A stretch of 29,968 nt of DNA from Fodinibius sp050117475 (GTDB lineage Bacteria; Bacteroidota; Rhodothermia; Balneolales; Balneolaceae), in NCBI GenBank assembly GCA_050117475.1, contig JASFMR010000043.1, positions 1-29,968 of the forward strand, read 5' to 3'. Shown piece by piece: positions 16,447 through 23,789 of the stretch. The notes under the pieces are model-generated. The model saw only the letters and a list, made by a program, of their open reading frames with translations, was not told the DNA's origin and ran no database searches. Each line of letters opens with the position of its first letter. Positions within the stretch are counted from its first letter, which is position 1. The position numbers and the translations under genes are program-made.

Positions 16447-17907
16447 ATGAGTAGAGATTACGACGTGATCATTATTGGCAGCGGGCCTGCCGGTTTTTCC
16501 TGTGCGATGCAAAGCTCAAAGTTCGACAAGAAGGTTTTAGTTGTTGAGGCCCACAGCGATTACCTGGGAGGTACTTGGATTAACACCGGGACCGTCCCCA
16601 GCAAGGCCTTGCGTGAAGCAGCAAAAACAATACAGGAATTCAATGAACAGTTTGGAGATCACGAAAATAAGAAGCCATATGAGCGCTTCCAGATGGCCGA
16701 CCTGCTGCAATACAAGCAAAAGATCCTCGAAAAAGAAAATAAAAAGGTAAAAAATGACCTGATCAAAAATAAGGTCGATGTTTCCCGGGGGTATGGTGAG
16801 CTAGTTGATGAGCATACTGTTAAAATAGAAACACACTTCGGAGCTAAAGAAACCTATACCGCTGATTTTATTCTGTTGTGCACGGGCAGCAGCCCAATGA
16901 AGCCGGAAAATTTCGAAGTCGATAATGACAAGGTTCTGGATTATAAATCCATATTGGAAATTACCCACATCCCGCGCCGGCTGGTGATTATCGGCTCAGG
17001 GGTCAATGCTATTGAATACGCCACGACTTTTGCCGCGCTCGGTACCCGGGTAACTGTTCTCAATGATCGCGATAATTACCTTACCTTTCTGGATCACGAA
17101 ATAAAAGAACACCTGGATAAAGCATTCGATAAAAAAGGCCTCAATATTAAAAATGGGGTTACTATCGAGGACGTGGATTTTAATCCCTTGCGTAACTTTA
17201 CTGAAGTAAAATTTAAAACCAAATCAGATGGCGACCGTCTTCAGGTAGTTGAGGCCGAACACGCCTTGTTTTTAGGAAATCGAAAACCAAATGTCGAAAA
17301 CCTTGGCCTCGAAAATGCAAACATTGAAACAAACAGAGAAAACTTTATTGTTGTAGACAGCACATTTAAAACAAATGTGGACAGCATTTATGCTGCCGGT
17401 GACGTAATTGGTTTTCCAAGGCTTGCTTCAGCATCTTTTACCCAGGGGAGGCTGGCAGCTTGCAACATGTTTGGCATCCCATCGCTGGACGTGCCGGAGC
17501 AAATTCCTTTCGGTATATATGCTATTCCGGAGATTTCGAATATTGGCATAACAGAACAAGAAGCCAAAGAAATGGATATCGACGTAACTGTGGGAAGAGC
17601 CTACTTTGAAAATATCGCCAAGGCCGATATGACCAATCACAATGAAGGAATGCTAAAACTGGTCTTCAGTACCGATTCTCTCAAACTTCTCGGAGTCCAT
17701 ATTGTTGGAGACCAGGCAGCCAACCTTGTCCATTTGGGGCAGGCCGTAATGTCCTATGGTGGTGATATTCGTTACTTTATCCAGCATGTAATGAACTACC
17801 CAACCTTAAGCGAGGCCTACCGAATTGCCGCTTTCAATGGTGTAAACAGGGTATTTAAGGCGGGTGTCAAATACAAGAATATCCTGGAGAATAAGCCTGA
17901 TTCCTAA
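16447..17907 (+). CDS. sthA: Soluble (Si-specific) NAD(P)+ transhydrogenase
   Basis: 486 residues, a flavoprotein of the pyridine nucleotide-disulfide oxidoreductase family. The FAD motif is GSGPAG (residues 11-16), the NAD-binding motif is IIGSGVNAIE (about 180), and the second FAD motif is IYAAGDVIGFP. Where dihydrolipoamide dehydrogenases have the redox pair GGTCxxxGC, this protein has GGTWINTGT: Trp44 and Thr49 replace both cysteines, so disulfide chemistry is impossible. The C-terminal NYPTLSEAYRIAAFNGVNR matches SthA/UdhA. SthA moves hydride between NADPH and NAD+, balancing reducing power in the cytosol. It is divergent from sodA and convergent with the DUF429 gene. A related flavin oxidoreductase without transhydrogenase activity remains possible. 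Confidence 0.88.
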   Translation: MSRDYDVIIIGSGPAGFSCAMQSSKFDKKVLVVEAHSDYLGGTWINTGTVPSKALREAAKTIQEFNEQFGDHENKKPYERFQMADLLQYKQKILEKENKKVKNDLIKNKVDVSRGYGELVDEHTVKIETHFGAKETYTADFILLCTGSSPMKPENFEVDNDKVLDYKSILEITHIPRRLVIIGSGVNAIEYATTFAALGTRVTVLNDRDNYLTFLDHEIKEHLDKAFDKKGLNIKNGVTIEDVDFNPLRNFTEVKFKTKSDGDRLQVVEAEHALFLGNRKPNVENLGLENANIETNRENFIVVDSTFKTNVDSIYAAGDVIGFPRLASASFTQGRLAACNMFGIPSLDVPEQIPFGIYAIPEISNIGITEQEAKEMDIDVTVGRAYFENIAKADMTNHNEGMLKLVFSTDSLKLLGVHIVGDQAANLVHLGQAVMSYGGDIRYFIQHVMNYPTLSEAYRIAAFNGVNRVFKAGVKYKNILENKPDS

Positions 17908-17980
17908 GAATTTGTACCCCGGGTGGAGATTCTGGAGAGGCAAAAACAATTTATTTTGATCGTTCATATCCAACACACCG

Positions 17981-18691
17981 TCACACGTAATGGATAGCCA
18001 TTCTTTGCCCGGTAGAATCGACAGGGGGATCTTCTGGAAGCGTCTTCATATCGCCATCGACCGACCGTAAAGCAAATAAAGCCAACGACATCGCATCAAC
18101 AATATCATCTTCATCAACTTGGTTGCGCCGGTACTCCTCTTTGATATCACGAAAAAAATCGTCGGCATATTGGCTATGCTTCTTTAACAAACCAAGCCGG
18201 TGGCGTAACCCTTTTTTGGTCGCTTTTTTTTGTAGGATAACATTTCCGCCATTCAGCTTTTGAAACAGCAGTTCGGGATGACTCTCAAAAACCTTATCAC
18301 GAAGCTCTTTGTGCTGCTGCAAAAACTCATCTACGGCTTTGATGTTCGGTGTTATATTCCAGGCTTGGGTTGATATCTTCTTACCGGTTGTTTCAAAACT
18401 GATCATCGAGGCTTCGGCGTACGTCGGAGCATGAAGAGCCGGCCTTATCGGGGGATTAAAGACCGATGACTGATATTCCGGCCCCAGCACTTCCCGGAGC
18501 TTTTCATCACATTCCCTGACATATTCATCATCCATTAAACCGATGGGTACATCAATAAAAATGCAGTCATATTTTTCGAAATATTCGCCAAGCTCTTTGT
18601 TGGATTCCAAAAGCCAATAACCGGCGTTAGCTTCATCCAAACTTATGGCAATCCACCCCGCTCGGCAGCCGTCAATTCCTAATGTCTTCAA
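17981..18691 (-). CDS. DUF429 family protein
   Basis: 236 residues. The start is a TTG: the conserved N-terminus GIDGCRAGWIAI begins five residues in, no ATG is available, and AGGA sits five bases before the TTG. Family marks are IDGCRAGW, the acidic FIDVPIGL, and the RPALHAPTYAEA segment following VFNPP; a C-terminal DDIVDAMSLALFALR supplies a further acidic pair. DUF429 proteins have a predicted RNase H-like fold with conserved acidic residues, suggesting a metal-dependent nuclease, but no activity is established to my knowledge. It begins 17 bases after the aspS stop on the same strand, so it is likely translated from the aspS transcript. Confidence 0.85.
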   Translation of the reverse strand: MKTLGIDGCRAGWIAISLDEANAGYWLLESNKELGEYFEKYDCIFIDVPIGLMDDEYVRECDEKLREVLGPEYQSSVFNPPIRPALHAPTYAEASMISFETTGKKISTQAWNITPNIKAVDEFLQQHKELRDKVFESHPELLFQKLNGGNVILQKKATKKGLRHRLGLLKKHSQYADDFFRDIKEEYRRNQVDEDDIVDAMSLALFALRSVDGDMKTLPEDPPVDSTGQRMAIHYV

Positions 18692-18708
18692 TTTATTCCT
18701 GTTTAGAA

Positions 18709-20508
18709 CTAGCCTTTCAGATTTTCATTCATCGACTTCTGAGCACTTTTTTTAAGTTCGATATGAAGCTCATCCAATTGCTCCTGATCTACATAATCGG
18801 GGCTGTTGTCCATTAGGCTTTGCGCTTTCTGGTTTTTCGGGAATGCAATAACATCCCGTAAGCTTGTACCCCCGGCCAAGATCATAGCAATCCGATCGAC
18901 GCCAAGAGCAATTCCGCCGTGTGGCGGGGCCCCAAATTTAAAAGCCTCGAGAAGAAAGCCAAATCGATCCTGTGCTTCATCTTCTCCAATGCCTAATAAC
19001 TTAAACATGCGGGTTTGGAGTTCCCGGTTGTGAATACGAATCGATCCACCCCCAATCTCGTAACCATTAAGTACCAAGTCATAAGCCCTGGATCGAACCG
19101 TTGCCGGGTCGTCGAGTTTATCCAGGTCTTCCATCTTAGGCGAAGTAAATGGGTGGTGCAGGGCATGGTACCGGTGATCTTCTTTACTCCATTCCACAAG
19201 TGGAAAGTCGGTAACCCATAGAAATTCATACCGACCCTCATTTATGAGACCATGCTCCTCTCCCATCATCAGGCGCAGTTTTCCGAGTTGCTCATAGACA
19301 TCCGGGGCCGGTCCTGCAAGTATCAGCACCAAGTCCCCCACCTTGGCACTTGCTTTCCGGACCATAGCATCCACTGTCTCTTCTTTAAGAAATTTTTCGA
19401 CGCTACATTTTACCCCGTCTTCCTCGTTTAACTTAATATAAATCAGCCCACCGGCGCCCGTTTCCTTTTTTACACGTTCGGTTAAACGATCGATTGCTCC
19501 GCGTCCCATTTCTCCCTGACCCGGAACAGTAATTCCCAGAACAGCTCCGCCTTTTTTAACAGTCTCAGAAAATATTTTGAACTCAGACTCTTCAACAAGC
19601 TCGGAAAAATCAGAAAATTCAAGTCCAAAACGGGTATCGGGTTTATCCGTGCCATAGGTCTTCATGGCCTCATCATAAGTCATCCTCTTAAAAGGCCTGC
19701 TAATATCCTCATCCGCAATGTCTTTCATCAATTTGTTCATCAACCCTTCCGTCATACTCATGACGTCATCTTCATCCACGAACGACATCTCTACATCAAT
19801 CTGCGTAAATTCGGGCTGTCGGTCTGCACGGAGGTCTTCATCGCGGAAACATTTTACTATTTGAAAATAGCGGTCAAAGCCGGAAACCATAAGCAACTGC
19901 TTGTAGGTTTGCGGACTTTGGGGAAGTGCAAAAAACTTACCCGGATTCACACGACTTGGCACAAGATAATCGCGGGCGCCCTCCGGAGTACTTTTCATCA
20001 GCACAGGGGTTTCTACTTCGACAAAATCATTGCCGTGGTAATATGACCGCACCGACTGATAAAATTTTGAGCGCATTAACATGTTTGCTTGAATATCCGG
20101 GCGGCGCAAATCAAGGTACCGGTACTTCAATCGCAGTTCCTCTCCTGTTGCTATACCTTCCTTAATTTCAAAGGGAGTTGTTTCCGCCTCAGAATATATT
20201 TCAAGCTCCTTGACCATAATTTCAACCTTACCGGTATAGAGCTCTTCATTAATATTCTCTTCACTTCGTTCATCGACAATGCCCTTAACCCCAATAACGT
20301 ATTCTGAACGCAATTTTTCGGCCTTTTTGTGGAGCTCTTTATCCGTTTCGTAAAATACGATCTGTGTGATGCCATAGCGGTCTCGCAGATCGATAAAAAT
20401 GACTCCCCCTAAATCTCGCCGAGTGGATACCCATCCATTAAGCACGACCTCTTCGCCGGTATTTTCCGTTGTCAGTTCTCCGCAATTGTGGGTTCGTTTC
20501 CACATCAT
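18709..20508 (-). CDS. aspS: Aspartyl-tRNA synthetase
   Basis: 599 residues, the normal bacterial length with the inserted GAD domain (about 290-420). The N-terminal OB-fold anticodon-binding domain contains NGWVSTRRDLGG. Class II motifs follow: RYLDLRRPDIQ, the motif 2 region FRDEDLRADRQPEFTQID, and motif 3 GIALGVDRIAMILAG. The flipping and Asp-binding loops PEGARDYLVPSR and ALPQSPQTYKQLLM are intact. It charges tRNA-Asp with aspartate in the cytosol. Leu33 in RRDLGG, rather than His, resembles what I recall of discriminating enzymes that charge only tRNA-Asp; this sub-call is weak. The start has two adjacent ATGs. The DUF429 gene follows in the same operon. Confidence 0.97.
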   Translation of the reverse strand: MMWKRTHNCGELTTENTGEEVVLNGWVSTRRDLGGVIFIDLRDRYGITQIVFYETDKELHKKAEKLRSEYVIGVKGIVDERSEENINEELYTGKVEIMVKELEIYSEAETTPFEIKEGIATGEELRLKYRYLDLRRPDIQANMLMRSKFYQSVRSYYHGNDFVEVETPVLMKSTPEGARDYLVPSRVNPGKFFALPQSPQTYKQLLMVSGFDRYFQIVKCFRDEDLRADRQPEFTQIDVEMSFVDEDDVMSMTEGLMNKLMKDIADEDISRPFKRMTYDEAMKTYGTDKPDTRFGLEFSDFSELVEESEFKIFSETVKKGGAVLGITVPGQGEMGRGAIDRLTERVKKETGAGGLIYIKLNEEDGVKCSVEKFLKEETVDAMVRKASAKVGDLVLILAGPAPDVYEQLGKLRLMMGEEHGLINEGRYEFLWVTDFPLVEWSKEDHRYHALHHPFTSPKMEDLDKLDDPATVRSRAYDLVLNGYEIGGGSIRIHNRELQTRMFKLLGIGEDEAQDRFGFLLEAFKFGAPPHGGIALGVDRIAMILAGGTSLRDVIAFPKNQKAQSLMDNSPDYVDQEQLDELHIELKKSAQKSMNENLKG

Positions 20509-20872
20509 ATCAATAAATTCTTTAACTAATGAGTTTGAATCTGTTTTAAGAAGCTTTGAAAATAAGTATTATGGAAACCAATCGCTTATCGATATTGATA
20601 TTCTTAATAACCTTTGCAAAACCCCAACTTTTTATTATTCTGAATTTATATGATTGTATGCTATAAATCATCAGGAAGAGAGGCTTAAGTTTAGGTACGG
20701 GCTTGCAATGTTAGAAAGAGCTGTAATGTCCTTTTTAATAAAATGAGAGTATATGGTTTTTTGTAGGATATTCCCCGCTTCTTTAATTGTATTTCATTAT
20801 GTACTTTGATAAAAAATAACAGACAACTGCATTCGGACACTATTATATCGGGATGACGAAATTGGATTTGTC
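20509..20872. other. Divergent intergenic region between aspS and a response regulator gene
   Basis: 364 bases of AT-rich sequence that must hold the promoters of aspS (minus) and the NarL-type regulator (plus). Only a weak 6-bp inverted repeat (ATGATT with AATCAT near 20650-20671) is visible. No RNA gene or convincing promoter box was recognised. Confidence 0.5.
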
Positions 20873-21526
20873 ATGACACCTATATCCGTTCTGATAGCTG
20901 ACGACCATGAAATCGTTAGATATGGCATTAGTACTTATCTCTCGTCGGCAAATGATATTCAAGTTGTAGGGGAAGCTTCAACGGGAGAGGAATGCATCAA
21001 TATTTTTAAAGAAAAACATCCCGATATCTGCTTGCTTGATATTGGAATGCCTGACAAGAATGGTATTGAGACTGCAAAAAGTATACGAGATCTTGACCCG
21101 GATACAAAGATCCTGATTTTGTCGATGCATATCGATAAACAAATTCTCAACGATGTGCTCGAAGCCGGAGTCAACGGCTATTTGCTGAAAAATACGGATA
21201 AGGCGGATTTGTTAAACGGTATTCGTGCCATTATGAATGGGCAGCAAGTATTTAGCGACCCCATCTCTGATTTAATCACCCAGTCATTTCTGAATAAATC
21301 CAATAGCCGAAAACCTAAAAAAGTAAAAGAGATTACCGACCGGGAACTGGAAATTCTACAACTTATCGTTGATGGCCTAACCAGCAAAGAAATTGCCCAA
21401 AAACTTTTTATTAGTCCACGTACGGTAGATACTCATCGAGCCAACTTAATGCAAAAACTGGAACTTAATAATATAGCTGAACTCGTACGATATGCGATCG
21501 AACACAACCTGGTTTCACACGGCTAA
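20873..21526 (+). CDS. NarL/FixJ-family response regulator (LuxR-type HTH)
   Basis: 217 residues. Receiver domain at about 5-120 with the acidic pair Asp10-Asp11 (IADDHE), phosphoacceptor Asp56 (CLLDIGMPD) and the conserved lysine in GYLLKNTDK. The C-terminal LuxR-type HTH (about 150-212) shows ITDRELEILQLI, LTSKEIAQKLFISPRTVDTHR, and the recognition helix. It is a cytosolic DNA-binding response regulator. No histidine kinase gene adjoins it; the multi-PAS kinase lies 2.3 kb downstream with its own regulator, so this one is an orphan in the window. The ATG is preceded by GGA about 10 bases upstream. It is convergent with the ABC exporter gene. Confidence 0.93.
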   Translation: MTPISVLIADDHEIVRYGISTYLSSANDIQVVGEASTGEECINIFKEKHPDICLLDIGMPDKNGIETAKSIRDLDPDTKILILSMHIDKQILNDVLEAGVNGYLLKNTDKADLLNGIRAIMNGQQVFSDPISDLITQSFLNKSNSRKPKKVKEITDRELEILQLIVDGLTSKEIAQKLFISPRTVDTHRANLMQKLELNNIAELVRYAIEHNLVSHG

Positions 21527-21642
21527 CCAATAAATACGTAATTTTACGGATACAAAATACCAACTAATCGCTATTGATGCTGATAGCGCTGTACATTAAG
21601 TTAATTATTGCAAATGGGGTAATAGCCGTCTGTAGATGATAT

Positions 21643-21681
21643 TTAGCAGCCACTCTGTGACAGGATGGCTGCTAATTTTTT
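21643..21681 (+). terminator. Terminator for the response regulator, overlapping the ABC gene 3' end
   Basis: A perfect 10-bp stem (TTAGCAGCCA at 21643-21652, TGGCTGCTAA at 21666-21675) with a 13-base loop is followed on the plus strand by six T. It lies 117 bases after the response regulator stop. The right arm includes the stop codon (21672-21674) of the convergent ABC exporter gene. The minus strand has no T run, so the element acts mainly for the plus-strand gene. Confidence 0.8.
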
Positions 21682-23483
21682 GCCTGATTGGTAACAACTT
21701 CTGCCGAACTTTCCCTGAATTGCAGTTCATACAAGTGTTTATATAATCCTTCCGCTTCGATAAGATCCGCATGAGTACCATCCTGAACAATTTTGCCTCC
21801 ATCCAAGACTAATATCCGATCCGCATTCTGAACGGTTGATAGCCGGTGGGCGATAATAAAGGTAGTACGATTTTTCATCAAACGTTCCAAAGCATCCTGA
21901 ACCTGGGCTTCCGATTCCGAGTCAAGCGATGAAGTTGCTTCATCAAGCAGCAAGATTTGCGGATTTTTGAGAATTGCTCTGGCTATTGCCAATCTCTGGC
22001 GCTGGCCACCGCTGAGCTTAACACCTTTTTCACCAATCATGGCATCCAGCCCCATGGGAAGTTTTTCTATGAATTCCCATGCATTTGCATCACGTGCCGC
22101 TGCTTCAATGTCACCGTCCGAAGCATCCAGTCGCCCGTAACGTATATTCTCTTTGATGGAAGTACCAAAGAGATGAACGTCCTGCGGAACAATAGCGATC
22201 TGTTCGCGCAGGCTCTTCTTCTGCACACTTTTTATATTAATGTTGTCGACCCGAATTTCGCCGGCTTGCGGATCATAAAATCTGGGTATCAAATTGACGA
22301 GTGTGGTCTTTCCCGCACCGCTGGGACCTACCACCGCGATCGTTTGCCCGGCGTCAATATCAAATGATATCTCCCGCAATACTTCCCGGTCATCCTCATA
22401 GGAAAAAGTGACTCCATCAAAACATACTTCTCCATTTACCGGGGGGAGCGGCTGAGCTCCTGCCTGGTCTTCAACTTCGGGCACCTCTTCAAGCAGCTCA
22501 AAAATACGATCCGATGCTCCCACCGCAGTGTTTATCGAGGTATACAACCGAGACATCTGGCTTATTGAACGTGCGATGGCAAAGGCATAAAAAATAAAGG
22601 CGACCAAATCCCCCGGTGTCAACCGGCCGGCCAATACCTCTCGTCCCCCATACCAGAAAATGATTACCAAGGTAGCCATGAACATGGAACCGATTCCCGA
22701 CCAGAACAAGCTGGAAAGCAATATCTTACGGCGTGAGGTCTTGAACAACTCCTCAACAGCTTCAGAATAACGACTTACCTCATATACTTCTCGGGCGAAT
22801 GCTTTAACGATACGAATAGCACCCAAAGCATCCTCGGCAATAGCCGTGGAGTTAGCCAGTTCGTCCTGGATCCCCCTTGAAAGCTTACGAATTTTATTTC
22901 CAAAATAACGGGTAAGCAACGTAACTACGGGTACGGTTACAAATACAATCACGCTTAGACGCCAGTTCAAAACGATCATAAGTACCACGGAGCCGATCAG
23001 TGAAAAAGTAACGGTTATAGAATCCGGCAACGCATCGGTCAGAGCCGTACGAACAGAGGAAACATCGTTGGTTAGACGAGAAGTAATTTCACCGAGCCGC
23101 TTGTTGGCAAAAAAGCGAAACTCCAGCCGATGAAGATGCTCATACAGGCTTTTTCGCAGATCCGTAACTACGCGTTCCCCTACCCACTCCAGCCAGTAGG
23201 TACTGCCAAAAGACAAAAAAGCCTGCAAAATGAATAACCCCATCAGTACTATGGCTATAACGTTGAGCAGATACCCATTTCCAGTTTGGAAGACAGCGTC
23301 CAATAATGCCTTAAGTCCCAGCGGAACAGACAGGCCTACCCCGGAAGCAACCAACGCTAAGATTGTAGCCGTATAGAACATAACCCGATAAGGCTTACTG
23401 AGACGGAAAATGCGCTTAAGCGATGCCCATAGCGAGTCTTTCAAAGGTGATTGAGAAGAAGATTGTGGGGTTTCTCTATCCAT
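21672..23483 (-). CDS. MsbA-like ABC exporter half-transporter (permease fused to ATPase)
   Basis: 603 residues. Six membrane helices of an ABC type IV (exporter) permease domain occupy about 30-330, and a nucleotide-binding domain about 355-595. Motifs: Walker A GPSGAGKTT (about 385-393), Q-loop VPQDVHLFG, signature LSGGQRQRLAIARA, Walker B ILLLDEATSSLD and H-loop IIAHRLSTV, all intact. It works as a homodimer or heterodimer in the inner membrane; substrates of such proteins range from lipid A or other lipids to drugs and peptides, and the sequence does not settle which. No partner half-transporter is adjacent. The gene is transcribed alone and is convergent with the response regulator. Confidence 0.93.
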   Translation of the reverse strand: MDRETPQSSSQSPLKDSLWASLKRIFRLSKPYRVMFYTATILALVASGVGLSVPLGLKALLDAVFQTGNGYLLNVIAIVLMGLFILQAFLSFGSTYWLEWVGERVVTDLRKSLYEHLHRLEFRFFANKRLGEITSRLTNDVSSVRTALTDALPDSITVTFSLIGSVVLMIVLNWRLSVIVFVTVPVVTLLTRYFGNKIRKLSRGIQDELANSTAIAEDALGAIRIVKAFAREVYEVSRYSEAVEELFKTSRRKILLSSLFWSGIGSMFMATLVIIFWYGGREVLAGRLTPGDLVAFIFYAFAIARSISQMSRLYTSINTAVGASDRIFELLEEVPEVEDQAGAQPLPPVNGEVCFDGVTFSYEDDREVLREISFDIDAGQTIAVVGPSGAGKTTLVNLIPRFYDPQAGEIRVDNINIKSVQKKSLREQIAIVPQDVHLFGTSIKENIRYGRLDASDGDIEAAARDANAWEFIEKLPMGLDAMIGEKGVKLSGGQRQRLAIARAILKNPQILLLDEATSSLDSESEAQVQDALERLMKNRTTFIIAHRLSTVQNADRILVLDGGKIVQDGTHADLIEAEGLYKHLYELQFRESSAEVVTNQAKN

Positions 23484-23789
23484 ACCAGATAAGTTAACGA
23501 CCAGTGTATAAAAAACTAATCAATTTTGTTCATAAATAATTTGACATCATATTTATGATTCAACCATCCTAAAATGCTTCCTTTATTTAGGTTTCTACAG
23601 CATCTCTAACCATAATAATTGCGTTTTTTTGATCTTGATATCTAAAAAACCTCAGCGCAGATAGATCCAATGTTGAAGATCATATGCCATAACCATTAAG
23701 GCTTATAAATTTTATTGGTAAATATATAATTATATTTAGTTTAATAATTACATAAAGCATCCATTAACGTTATAAATGGCAAATTGAAA
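23484..23789. other. Divergent intergenic region, very AT-rich
   Basis: 306 bases between the ABC exporter start and the PAS kinase start, with long A/T stretches near 23700-23760. Promoters of both genes must lie here. I see no RNA gene or clear hairpin; a short CCATT/AATGG inverted repeat (23761-23779) lies just before the kinase start. Confidence 0.5.

Noticed and set aside
20853..20876. Seven-codon leader frame whose TGA overlaps the ATG of the response regulator (ATGA)
   Set aside because: Such a short overlap is easily due to chance and there is no good ribosome binding site; noted only as a possible translational coupling.
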